A stretch of 64,000 nt of DNA. Origin: an uncultured Thermoanaerobaculum sp. (GTDB lineage: Bacteria; Acidobacteriota; Thermoanaerobaculia; Thermoanaerobaculales; Thermoanaerobaculaceae). Where the stretch lies: contig CALHAH010000022.1 of NCBI GenBank assembly GCA_937934115.1, positions 23,119-87,118 on the forward strand. Reading direction: 5' to 3'. Within the stretch, counting starts at the first letter, position 1. Every line of letters begins with the position of its first letter. The position numbers and the translations under genes are program-made. The notes beneath the pieces were generated by a model. It ran no database searches. It had not been told where the DNA came from and saw only the letters and a list, made by a program, of their open reading frames with translations. Positions 9,130-18,913 of the stretch are shown here, one piece after another.

Positions 9130-10628
9130 AACCGTTTCATTTAGTGGTCGGGGAAGATCTTCCCAAGCGCTTTCTCTCGGCAGCGGCGCTCCTGGTTGCC
9201 TTAGGTCTTATGTTTGGCCTGACCTTTCTGGTGGCGTGGGGTGCTGGCTGGGGCTTTTGGCCCAAGCCTTTGGAGCTCCTCACGCTGGCTGATGGCACCA
9301 AGGTTTTGGGGGAGCTTTGGGATCGGGAATCGGACCCCGTGGGAACTGGCCTTCGTTGGCGGGTGAAGGTAGGCAACCGTGACCTTTGGGGCAGTGACTT
9401 TCGCGTGGTGCGGCAAGCAGAGGTAGTAAAGGTGGAAAGGCCCACAGATGCGTGGGTTCTGGAGCGCTGGGAGTACGGGAACTTTTACGGCTTCGTTTTG
9501 AGTCTTGACGCTGATGGTCAGGTTTTTGATCCAAAAACGCCGGGGTTTCAGGCTATCTTAAGTCGCAAGCTCAGAGAAGTGGCGAGCCTTAAAAGGCAAA
9601 GTGACAAGCTGGCTGCGAAGGTGGCACGGAAGGCGCAAGCCTCAGAGGAGGAGCTGGCACGTCTTGCAAGCCTGCAGCAAGCGCAGGAGGGATGTACCTT
9701 GCTCATGACCACGGCCGGTGGCGAGCGCAAGGATATCCCCTGTGCCCAGGTGGTCCACGCCCGCCCCATGAACCGGTTGGGGTTTTGGGGCAAACTGGCG
9801 GTTTTTGGCGAAAGGTGGCTTGAGTTTATCACCGCCGAACCGCGAGAGTCCAACACCGAAGGAGGGATTTTTCCCGCCCTTTTTGGAACCTCGCTTTTGG
9901 TTTTGCTCATGACGGTGGGTGTGGTGCCGTTGGGGGTGCTCACGGCGGTGTACCTACGGGAGTACGCCGGCGATACCCGTTTTACGCGGGCGGTGCGGCT
10001 TTCGGTTACCACTTTGGCCGGTGTTCCCTCCATTGTCTTTGGGGCTTTTGGGTTGGCCTTTTTTGTGTATACCTTAGGCGGCACGGTGGACAAGCTGTTC
10101 TTCGCGAGCTCGCTGCCTACCCCCACCTTTGGGACCGGCGGCATCCTCTGGGCCTCGGCCACCCTTGCCCTGCTCACCTTACCAGTGGTGGTGGTGGCCA
10201 CGGAGGAAGGCTTGGCGGCAGCACCCGTGGAGGTGCGGGAGGGGGCGCAGGCTCTGGGGGCTACCCGCTGGGAGACCCTCCGCTACGTGGTGTTGCCTTA
10301 CGCCAAGCCAGGAATCTACACCGGCATGATCTTGGCGGTGGCGCGAGCTGCCGGGGAGGTGGCGCCCTTGATGCTCACCGGTGTGGTGAAGTTGGCGCCG
10401 GCCTTACCCCTGGATAGCTCCCCTCCCTTTTTCCATCTGGAGCGCAAGTTCATGCATTTGGGGTTCCACATTTACGACGTGGGGTTTCAGTCACCAAACG
10501 TGGAGGCGGCAAGGCCCGTGGTTTTTGCCACCACCCTGGTTCTCCTGGTGTTGGTGGTTTTGCTAAACCTTTTGGCACTGATCCTGCGCAACCGGGCGCG
10601 GAACCGGGTTATGAGCCAAGCCCTATGA
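9126..10628 (+). CDS. pstA: Phosphate ABC transporter permease PstA
   Basis: GVPSIVFGAFGLAFFV, QALGATRWETLRYVVLPYAKPGIYTGMILAVARAAGEVAPLMLTG. Confidence 0.9.
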   Translation: MKPFHLVVGEDLPKRFLSAAALLVALGLMFGLTFLVAWGAGWGFWPKPLELLTLADGTKVLGELWDRESDPVGTGLRWRVKVGNRDLWGSDFRVVRQAEVVKVERPTDAWVLERWEYGNFYGFVLSLDADGQVFDPKTPGFQAILSRKLREVASLKRQSDKLAAKVARKAQASEEELARLASLQQAQEGCTLLMTTAGGERKDIPCAQVVHARPMNRLGFWGKLAVFGERWLEFITAEPRESNTEGGIFPALFGTSLLVLLMTVGVVPLGVLTAVYLREYAGDTRFTRAVRLSVTTLAGVPSIVFGAFGLAFFVYTLGGTVDKLFFASSLPTPTFGTGGILWASATLALLTLPVVVVATEEGLAAAPVEVREGAQALGATRWETLRYVVLPYAKPGIYTGMILAVARAAGEVAPLMLTGVVKLAPALPLDSSPPFFHLERKFMHLGFHIYDVGFQSPNVEAARPVVFATTLVLLVLVVLLNLLALILRNRARNRVMSQAL

Positions 10629-11380
10629 GTGCCGCTTTGGAGTGTCGGAACCTGAAAGCTGGGTTTGGCGACCACCTGGTGCTGCAGGGGGTAACGCTTG
10701 CGGTTCCCAGCGGCGGCGTGACCGCGGTTATGGGGCCTTCGGGTTGCGGCAAGTCCACGCTTTTACGTTGCTTCAACCGCATGAACGACCACTTACCGGG
10801 ATTTTTCCGCGAAGGCGAGGTGCGGGCTTTGGGGCGGGATGTCTACGACCCTACCTGGCCGGTGGACAGCCTTCGTTTTTCGGTGGGCATGGTGTTCCAA
10901 AAGCCAAACCCCTTCCCCATGAGCGTTGCCGATAATGTGCTCTTTGGCCCGCGACTTTTAGGGATTCGGCAAAAGCAGGAGCTTTCAGAAATCTTGGAAC
11001 GTTCCCTGCGCGCCGCGCACCTTTGGGATGAGGTTAAGGATAGCTTGTCGAGCTCGGCTCTTAAGCTTTCGGGGGGTCAGCAACAGCGCTTGTGCATTGC
11101 TCGCGCCTTGGCCTGCAAGCCGCAGGTTTTGCTATTGGACGAGCCTTCTTCCGCCTTAGATCCCATTGCCACGGCTCGTTTGGAAGAAACGGTCCTTGAC
11201 CTTGCCACCAGTGTGACGGTGCTGTGGGTTACACACGATCTGCAGCAAGCAGCCCGGGTTTCCCAGCATGTGGCGTTTCTGTACCTGGGGGAGCTGGTGG
11301 AAGAGGGCCCCACGGCGGAAGTTTTCGCAAACCCGAAAAACCAGCTCACCGAGCGCTACCTCACGGGGAGATTCGGCTAG
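10625..11380 (+). CDS. pstB: Phosphate ABC transporter ATP-binding protein (copy 1)
   Basis: Walker A GPSGCGKST, LRCFNRMND, signature LSGGQQQRL, Walker B LLLDEPSSALDP. Confidence 0.94.
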   Translation: MSAALECRNLKAGFGDHLVLQGVTLAVPSGGVTAVMGPSGCGKSTLLRCFNRMNDHLPGFFREGEVRALGRDVYDPTWPVDSLRFSVGMVFQKPNPFPMSVADNVLFGPRLLGIRQKQELSEILERSLRAAHLWDEVKDSLSSSALKLSGGQQQRLCIARALACKPQVLLLDEPSSALDPIATARLEETVLDLATSVTVLWVTHDLQQAARVSQHVAFLYLGELVEEGPTAEVFANPKNQLTERYLTGRFG

Positions 11381-11389
11381 GAGGCGGTG

Positions 11390-12064
11390 ATGGAACGGCC
11401 TATAGATTTGGAACTCAAAAAGCTCAAAGAGCAACTTTTAACCATGGCTGGGGAAGTGGAGCAACAGCTGTCCCTGGCTGTGCGTTCGCTGGTGGACAGG
11501 GACTCGCAGGCAGCGGAGGCGGTCATTGCCGCCGACGAGCGGGTGGACGCCAGGGAAAAAGAGGTGGATCGCACGGCTGTGGAAATCATCGTGCGGGAAA
11601 GACCATTGGCGTCGGACCTACGTCTCGTCATCACCGCGACCAAAATTGCCCCGGATTTGGAGCGGGTGGGGGACCACGCGGTGAACATTGCCGAGCAGGC
11701 GTTGGTTTTAAACCGCATGCCGCCCTTGAAGCCCTTTGTGACGCTGCCACGCATGGCGGACATTGCCAAGGAAATGCTGCGCCAAGCGCTCACCTCCTAC
11801 GTGGAGCACGACGCGAGGTTAGCTCGCCAGGTCATCGCTCGTGACGATGTGGTGGATGCCCTCCACGAGGAGGTTTTCCGCGAGCTTCTGACCTACATGC
11901 TGGGGGACCCGCAAACCATTCCGCGCGCTTTGGCCTTGATCTTGATAAGTCGCTCTTTGGAGCGTATCGCCGACCAAGCCACAAACATTGCCGAGCAAGT
12001 GGTGTACCTGGTGGAGGGACAAGACATCCGGCACGTCCACGGAGGTGAGGAGCGCGGTGTCTGA
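11390..12064 (+). CDS. phoU: Phosphate signalling protein PhoU
   Basis: Two repeated helical domains with DLERVGDHAVNIAEQ and SLERIADQATNIAEQ. Confidence 0.93.
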   Translation: MERPIDLELKKLKEQLLTMAGEVEQQLSLAVRSLVDRDSQAAEAVIAADERVDAREKEVDRTAVEIIVRERPLASDLRLVITATKIAPDLERVGDHAVNIAEQALVLNRMPPLKPFVTLPRMADIAKEMLRQALTSYVEHDARLARQVIARDDVVDALHEEVFRELLTYMLGDPQTIPRALALILISRSLERIADQATNIAEQVVYLVEGQDIRHVHGGEERGV

Positions 12065-12818
12065 AAACGTGCGTTTTTCCTTGCAAAACCTCACCTGTGC
12101 CTACAGCGGCCAGGTGGTGGTGAGGGATGTGAGCTTGGACATTCCCGCTGCAGGGGTGACCGCATTTATTGGTCCTTCGGGCTGTGGCAAATCCACGATC
12201 CTGCGATGCCTCAACCGCATGAATGACGTGGTTCCCGGTTTTTCCCTTAGCGGACGGGTGCTTTTGGATGGAGAAGACCTTTACGGCGATTCCCAGGACC
12301 CGGTGCTGATACGCCGCCGGGTGGGAATGGTGTTTCAGCGCTCCAACCCCTTCCCCACCTCCATCTTTAACAACGTGGCTTACGGTTTAAAGTTGCACTT
12401 TAAGCTCACCCGCGCCCAGTTGGAGCTGGAGGTGGAGCAGGCCTTGCGCGCGGCGGCCCTATGGGATGAAGTGAAAGACCGTCTCCAGGCGCCGGCCACG
12501 AGTCTTTCCGGCGGGCAGCAGCAGCGACTGTGCATTGCCCGCGCGTTGGCGGTGAAGCCCGAGGTGATGCTGTTTGACGAACCAGCCTCGGCCTTGGACC
12601 CTGTGGCTACCGGCAAGGTGGAGGAGCTGGTCATGGACCTGGGGCGGCGCATGACCGTGGTAATCGTGACCCATAACCTGGCGCAAGCCAGCCGTGTGGC
12701 CGATCGCACCGCGTTTTTCCTGCGCGGCGAGCTCATCGAGTTCAATCGCACCGTGGCGTTGTTTACCAACCCCCAGCGTCCCGAGACCGAGGCGTACCTT
12801 CTGGGTAGGCTTGCATGA
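12057..12818 (+). CDS. pstB: Phosphate ABC transporter ATP-binding protein (copy 2, diverged paralogue)
   Basis: GTG start at 12057 overlapping phoU stop, RBS GGAGGTGAGG; GPSGCGKST, LRCLNRMNDVVPGF, LSGGQQQRL, LFDEPASALDP. Confidence 0.9.
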   Translation: MSENVRFSLQNLTCAYSGQVVVRDVSLDIPAAGVTAFIGPSGCGKSTILRCLNRMNDVVPGFSLSGRVLLDGEDLYGDSQDPVLIRRRVGMVFQRSNPFPTSIFNNVAYGLKLHFKLTRAQLELEVEQALRAAALWDEVKDRLQAPATSLSGGQQQRLCIARALAVKPEVMLFDEPASALDPVATGKVEELVMDLGRRMTVVIVTHNLAQASRVADRTAFFLRGELIEFNRTVALFTNPQRPETEAYLLGRLA

Positions 12819-13501
12819 GCAAAAAGGTCTTCTTAGTGGAAGACGACCCGGATATTGGCCGGCTGGTACAGTCCCGCTTGGAAAAAGGGGGGGAGTTTTC
12901 GGTTCGTGTCTTTGCCCGTGGGAATGATTTTTTGCAGGCGTGCGAAACCGAACTCCCGGATGTGGTCATCTTGGATTTAGCTTTGCCCGACACCGATGGT
13001 CTCACCCTCTGTCGGGAGCTACGCAGCTGGGAGGCCAGCCGCACCATCCCCATTCTCATGCTCACAGCTCGTGCTGGGGAAGCGGACCGTGTCACCGGTT
13101 TGTCCCTTGGTGCAGATGACTACCTGGTAAAGCCCTTTTCCCTGGCGGAGCTGGAAGCCCGGGTAAAAGCCTTACTGCGGCGCGTGGGGTGGGAACGGGG
13201 GACGCCGGAAGAGCGTTTCCAGGACCGTCGCCTAAAGGTAGATGCTGCCAGTTTCCAGGTTTGGCTGGACGGCAAGGCGGTGCATCTTACCCGCCGGGAA
13301 TTTGCCGTTCTTTGGTACCTCATCACCTTGAAGGGGCGCGTCGCCAACCGCGAGCAAATCTTGGACGCAGTTTGGGGATTGGCGGCCTCGGTGGACGCTC
13401 GCACCGTGGACGCCCACATTCGCACCTTGCGGAAGAAGCTGGGGGATGAGGTTATCGAAACGGTGTTAGGTGTAGGTTACCGATTTCGAGGGTGGCCGTG
13501 A
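12815..13501 (+). CDS. phoB: OmpR/PhoB-family response regulator
   Basis: Receiver VEDDPDIG...VILDLALPDTDG...LVKPFS plus winged-helix LTRREFAVLWYL...VGYRFRG; pst context. Confidence 0.85.
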   Translation: MSKKVFLVEDDPDIGRLVQSRLEKGGEFSVRVFARGNDFLQACETELPDVVILDLALPDTDGLTLCRELRSWEASRTIPILMLTARAGEADRVTGLSLGADDYLVKPFSLAELEARVKALLRRVGWERGTPEERFQDRRLKVDAASFQVWLDGKAVHLTRREFAVLWYLITLKGRVANREQILDAVWGLAASVDARTVDAHIRTLRKKLGDEVIETVLGVGYRFRGWP

Positions 13502-15186
13502 GCTTCCGTTTTCGCCTGGCCTTCACCGCGTCGGTCTTGGCCTTTGCTCTCGGCCTTGTGGTGCTCCTTGGGTTTTTTGCCTCCTGGGAGAAGGCCGGAA
13601 GATATAAAGAGGTCTTCGAACTCCGCACTGCCGCTCGCCGGCTTGTGCCGCAGGTACCGGAGCTTTTACAACTGGCCCCCGAACAACGCAACCAAAGGGT
13701 TGAACAGCTTGCCGCTGTCCTGGGGGTGCATGTTACCGTGTTGGCCGCGGACGGCCAGGTAGTGGCTGATTCCCGCATGCCCTACCCGCATGTGTCGGTG
13801 CTGGAAAATTACGGGCAACGTCCTGAGGTGCAAATGGCCCTAGCCGTGGGAGAGGGCAGCACGTGCCTCCGCCCTTTGAGCGCGGGACTCCGCACCTGCT
13901 ACGTAGCTTTGCGAGGCGAGGAGCAAGGTCATGTATGGGTGTTGCGGTTGGCCAAGGAAAGCGCGCGCTCTCGTCTCCCATGGCTGTGGCTTTTGCTTTT
14001 GGCTTTGGGGTCAGTGGGTGTGGGGTGGACGTGCCGGCGGTTTTTAGCTTCGTGGGAGCGCCGGATTTACCAGCATTTGGCCCCCTGGTGCGAGCTGCCG
14101 GAAAGCTCCGAAATTGACGCGGTGGCCTTTGAGGCCGACCGTCGCTTCCGCAGCCTCATGGAGGAGAGGAACCGTGAATTGGATGCGTGTCGGCAAGCGC
14201 TTTCCCGCGTGACGGACGCGGTTGTCCTTTTGGACCGCGAGCAGGTGGTGCGTTTTGCCAACCCTGCCGCCCATGAGCTTTTAGGAAAGCTGCCGGAGGG
14301 CAGCCCCCTTTGGGAGCACTGCCCCAATCCCCAGCTGTTGGCTTTGGTGGGCGAGGGGCTTTCGGGAGCGGCAAACCGGCACGGCGAAATCACCCACAAC
14401 GGCCGCACCCTGGCCGTAACCGTTTCTTCCTTGCAACACCCGGTGTTGGTCCTGGCCATCCTCGTTCGGGACATCTCGCCGCAAGCGCGTTTTGAAGCAG
14501 CCCGTCGCGCCTTTGTGGCCGACCTGGCCCATGAGTTACGAACGCCCGTGACGGTTTTAGGGGGAGTTCTGGAGGAGCTTAAAGATCGCGGGGTTGCTCC
14601 TGAGCTCGCTGAGATGCTGGGTCGCCAGGTGCAGAGGCTTTCCCGTTTTGCTGCGGACTTGGAGGAGCTGGTGAGCATCGAAACGGGCCGTCTGCAGCTG
14701 GTTTCATCGCCGGTGGAGTTGTTGGCGCTGGTGCAGGAAGTGGCTGCCGACTTTGCACCCATGGCGCACGCGCGGGAGCTCAGTCTGAAGGTGGAGGGAC
14801 AGCCAGTAACGGTGGTCACCGATCGCACGCGGTTGGCCCAGGTTATCTCCAATTTGCTGGACAACGCCATCCGTTACAACCGCCCAGAAGGCCAGGTGAC
14901 CGTAACCGTTGCTGCCCGGGAAGAAGGTGCCCAACTGGTGGTGGAGGATACGGGACTGGGCATTCCAGAAAATGAAATCCCCTTGGTTTTCCAGCGCTTC
15001 TACCGGGTGCGTCGCGCTGAAGGTGAAGCCGCCGGATCAGGACTGGGCCTGGCTATCGTCAAGCATCTGGTAGCACGGCTTGGGGGACGGGTGCACCTTG
15101 CTTCAAAACTCGGTGAAGGCACGCAAGTGACGGTAGAACTCCCCGCCGAGGCCCCTCGCGAGCCTTCCGCTCCTTCAGCGGCTTGA
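13492..15186 (+). CDS. phoR: PhoR-like sensor histidine kinase
   Basis: TM segments, PAS, H-box FVADLAHELRTPVTVL, N-box DNAIRYN, G-boxes DTGLGIP/GSGLGLAIVKHL. Confidence 0.85.
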   Translation: MAVSFRFRLAFTASVLAFALGLVVLLGFFASWEKAGRYKEVFELRTAARRLVPQVPELLQLAPEQRNQRVEQLAAVLGVHVTVLAADGQVVADSRMPYPHVSVLENYGQRPEVQMALAVGEGSTCLRPLSAGLRTCYVALRGEEQGHVWVLRLAKESARSRLPWLWLLLLALGSVGVGWTCRRFLASWERRIYQHLAPWCELPESSEIDAVAFEADRRFRSLMEERNRELDACRQALSRVTDAVVLLDREQVVRFANPAAHELLGKLPEGSPLWEHCPNPQLLALVGEGLSGAANRHGEITHNGRTLAVTVSSLQHPVLVLAILVRDISPQARFEAARRAFVADLAHELRTPVTVLGGVLEELKDRGVAPELAEMLGRQVQRLSRFAADLEELVSIETGRLQLVSSPVELLALVQEVAADFAPMAHARELSLKVEGQPVTVVTDRTRLAQVISNLLDNAIRYNRPEGQVTVTVAAREEGAQLVVEDTGLGIPENEIPLVFQRFYRVRRAEGEAAGSGLGLAIVKHLVARLGGRVHLASKLGEGTQVTVELPAEAPREPSAPSAA

Positions 15187-15338
15187 GCCCACCCTTACCG
15201 CAAGCCAACCTTCACCCCCGGCCCTGCCGTAAGCCAACGGGTATCATGGGGTGATATGAGATATGGATGCGCGATGGCGTGTCAAACCGCCGTTGGTTGC
15301 GCCAATGGGCGGTGTGAGAGGAGCGCTTACCGAGGATC

Positions 15339-16062
15339 TTGGAGGCGAGCTTGTCAGTGCACGATGCATTTCGGCTGAAGCTTCTTCGGGACACGCCCTT
15401 CGGGAGGATGCCTGAAGAAGCAGTGGCACGCGTTGCCCACCTTACGGCGCTTCGGGAGGTGGGGGCGGGCAAGATCCTGTGCCGGGAAGGCAAGACTGGG
15501 GGCGTGTTTTGCGTCGTGGCCGCAGGCTTACTTAAGGCATACCGCGGTCTTGCTTCTGGTCGGGAAATCACGATCTTCCTCCTTCGGCCCGGGGATTCCT
15601 TTGGTTTTTAACCACTCTTGGACGGTGGCCCTTGTCCCATGAGCATTGCAACCTCAAAAACCCCCACGTTGCTCACCCTCCGAAGCAGTGCGCTGCTCGC
15701 GCTTTTCCACAAAGCGCCAAAATTTTCGCGGTTTTTTTGGAGCATTTCGCTGGGGAAAAAGCAAGCCCGTGAACCGCGTAGGTATGGTCACAAGCCAGGG
15801 CGCCGCGGCACGGGTGGCTCACGCCTTGTCGAGCTTGGCGTCCCTCGCTGTTGATGGTCGCTCTGGGGAGGCCCTATTACCTGTAAGCCAGAGGGAGCTG
15901 GCGCAAACCTTCGGGCTAGCGCCAGAAAACCTTTCTCGGGCCTTGGCGCGACTCCAAACTCAGGGGCTCATCCGCAAAAGTGGCAAGCAGCGCTTCGTCA
16001 TCTTTTTCCGTGCAGCGGCTTGCGCAGCTGGCAGAAACCTGAGGCCTGCTCCTTCCCCTTGA
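15339..16062 (+). pseudogene. Crp/Fnr-family regulator, in-frame stop plus frameshift
   Basis: cNMP-like half ...KILCREGKTGGVFCVVAAGLLKAYRGLASGREITIFLLRPGDSFGF*PLLDGGPCP; HTH half in another frame ...VGMVTSQGAAARVAHALSSLASL...LPVSQRELAQTFGLAPENLSRALARLQTQGLI. Confidence 0.78.
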
Positions 16063-16201
16063 CGCCCGTCAATGCGCAGGTAGCACTCCCCGTTTACCTT
16101 ACGTATGCGGGGCGCAGAGAAGCGCCCTTTTCCGGGGCTGGGACCTAGGTCTCAAGGACACGTCCTCATCTTTTTGGTGCCGGTGATACAGCTACGGGGG
16201 C

Positions 16202-16414
16202 TTGGCTCGGCTTTTCGGGGACCTTTCTCGTCCCTTGCCTGTGCGGGTTTGGTGTCAGCTCTTGGTGGAAGGGGAGGCGTGCGTGCGCACCATGGCGCGA
16301 AGGCTTGGCGTGGAGCAACCTACCCTTTCGCACCACCGGAGAATTTTTAACGATCACGGCGCCGTGGGGGCCCGGTGTAAAAAGGCAAATATTTTTTTGG
16401 CCCACGGACGGTAG
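16202..16414 (+). pseudogene. Remnant ArsR-like winged-helix regulator
   Basis: LARLFGDLSRPLPVRVWCQLLVEGEACVRTMARRLGVEQPTLSHHRRIFNDHGAVGARCKK resembles ArsR HTH; no good start, short. Confidence 0.4.
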
Positions 16415-16477
16415 CGCCGTGGCTTTGCTCGCCGCCCTCGGTCCGAGAAACCCGCAGGTGCGGCAGAAGGGGGAGTC

Positions 16478-17809
16478 ATGAAGCTTTTTCCTTTCTCCTG
16501 GGCAGTTGTTGGCCTTTTTCACGGTCTTTTGTGGGTGGGCACGGCTTGGGCTTCTGAGCCGTTGCCCCTCGCGCAAGAAGAAACCAAGGCCCTGGCTGCT
16601 AATCCCGTATGGCAAGCGGCCAAGCTAAGGGCGTCGGCAGCGCAGGAACGAACCAAAGAGGTTTTCGGTCGCCACTTCGGGGAGTTGAGCCTCATAGGTT
16701 CCTACAACCACTTCGCACGGGACCGGTTGCTTGTGCCCATGGCCATCGATCTCTTCGCGGACCCTAGCAAGGGCATGGGTCAACTTCCTTGGGACCGTAA
16801 CCAGGTACACTACGGGCTCACCTGGCAGGTGCCGCTTCTGGCAGCGGGCGCGCTGCGCGAGGGCGATGGCATGGCCCGCCTTGCGGAAAGTGCCAGCGAG
16901 CACCTGGCCTTTTTTTGGGGATCAGGTCCGCTACAACGTGCGCGCGGCATACCGCAACGCCCTCATTGCCCGCCACGCCCTCATTGCGGCCCAGGCGTAC
17001 CGGGAGGCGTTGGCCAAGGACGAGGCCGATGCCCAGGCAAAGCTCAAAATTGGGGCCATCGCGCCGGTGGACGCTGCAAAAATAACCTACGTTTTGCCAG
17101 GGGCAGAGGCGCAGGTGGCGCAATGGGCGGCAGAGGCCGAAACCGCCCAAGCGTACCTCGCCGCTTTGCTGGGGGAGGACCTGCCCGCTGGTGGTTTTGA
17201 GCTTGTGGATCTTCCGGAAAAGCCACCAGCTCCCCCAACGGTGGCGGAAGAAAGTGTCTCTGTTGCCCTAAAGACGCGAAATGACCTGCTGGCAGCCAGG
17301 GCCACAACGCCAACGGCGACGCATAAGAAGCGCTTGGCGGTCAAGGCGTTTACCCCGCAACTGCTGCTGCAGGCGAGTTACCTAAGAAATGAGGCCCCTT
17401 CGGTGGAACCGTTGATGACGCGGGAGTGGACCCTGGCGCTCAAGCTGCCGCTTTTTACAGGTCTGCGCCGAATTCATGCTGTGCGCGCAGCCGACGCCGA
17501 GCTTTTGGCCGCCAAGAAGCGGGAACGCGCTAAGGAACTGGAAGTGGCGACCCAAGTGAGAGAGGCTCAGTCCCGGCTTGAGGCTGCCAAGGCTCTTCTG
17601 CAAGTGGGTAAGGCCCAACGTGCACTTGGGCAGGAGGTGGCTCGTGTGGAACACCTCAAGCGGGAGCAGGGTACGGGGAAAGTGGACACCTAGCTGCCCG
17701 GGCCCAGGAGATGGCAGGCGAAACCTCCTACGGGAGGGGGTTGTACGTGTACCAATCGGCTCTGGAGGACCTGGCCTTTGTGGTGGGGCGGGGAGGAAAC
17801 CATGATTAA
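16478..17809 (+). pseudogene. TolC-like outer-membrane efflux protein, frameshifted at least twice
   Basis: Signal peptide and N-half in 16478 frame to ...SEHLAFFWG; continues as DQVRYNVRAAYRNALIARHALIAAQAYREAL... in the 16731 frame; final part AARAQEMAGETSYGRGLYVYQSALEDLAFVVGRGGNHD* in a third frame. Confidence 0.78.
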
Positions 17810-18910
17810 GAAATCCTTGGCCATCGTGATGGTCGGCGCGGTCGAGGCTGCGGTAGCGATCGTTGTTCCCAAAAAGCGTGCCCTGCCCTTGCTTCCGCCC
17901 CCGGAAAGCCCACCGCTGCCTGTGCTTACGGCCACAGTGTACGAGGGCGCGGTGGGAAGCACCGTGGACACCGTGGCCCTGATCGTTGCGAAAACGGCAA
18001 CAACGGTGGCCGCGCACGTGTCCGGAACGCTGTTGGAGGTTCGCTTCCCAGAAGGCCACACCGTGCGCCAGGGCGAGGTTATGGCCCAGATTGATCCAAG
18101 GCTGTTGGACGATGCCGTGCGCGCAGCAAAGGCCCGGGTGGCAGCGACCGCCGAAGATCTTGCCAAACAGCAAGCCATTTGCGAGCGGGACAAGGTTCTT
18201 TACGAGAACCAAGCTATTTCCCGACAAGCTTTCGAAATGAGAGCGGCTCAGTTGGCCGCAGTGAAGGCAGCCCACGTGGTTGCCGAACAAGCTTTAGAAA
18301 GCGCTAAAACCCTTCGCGCCTACGCGGATGTACCCGCACCTTTCACGGGAGTGGTCACCTCTCCCTTGGTGGAGCCGGGGGATTTGGCAGTGCCCGGGAA
18401 ACCTTTGTACTCCTTACAGGTCCAGGGGCCGGTGAAGCTCATCTCTAAGCCTTCCCAGGAGAACCTACAAAAGCTCCGGCCTGGCGATCCGGTTGTCTTC
18501 CAAGCTCTTGGGCATTCCCTTGCGGCAAAAACGCGCGCCTTTACCTGGCTTTTAATGCTAACCACTTGGGGACCGTGGAAACCGAGCTGCCAGAAGCACC
18601 TTTTGGCCTACAACCTGGGGCCACGGTCTCGGCCAGGTACAGCGCGGTTGTGACTTCTGGGCTGGTAGTCCCTGGGTCCCCCCTGCTCCAAGGACTGGAA
18701 GAAACGGTGGTGATCCGCGTGAAGGACGGTAAAGCCGATCCGGTACCGGTAGCGGTTCTCGCGCCAAAGGCCACCGAGGCGGTTGTCCGTGGCCAGTTGC
18801 ACCCCGGCGAAACGGTGGTGGTTGGCCCGCCTAGCCAGCTTGTGGCTCTCACCGCCGGTACTCCTTTGGCCCCCCAGGCATCGGCTGCAGCGGCTGCCGC
18901 CGGGAGGTAA
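17802..18910 (+). pseudogene. RND membrane-fusion protein (HlyD/AcrA-like), frameshifted near 18545
   Basis: VSGTLLEVRFPEGHTVRQGEVMAQIDPRLLDDAV...APFTGVVTSPLVEPGDLAVPGKPLYSLQ, then frame change to GTVETELPEAPFGLQPGATVSARYSAVVTSGLVVPGSPLL. Confidence 0.78.
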
Positions 18911-18913
18911 ACC

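Noticed and set aside
10625-12818. Second pstB as an assembly duplication
   Set aside because: The two proteins are clearly different in sequence and have distinct junctions.
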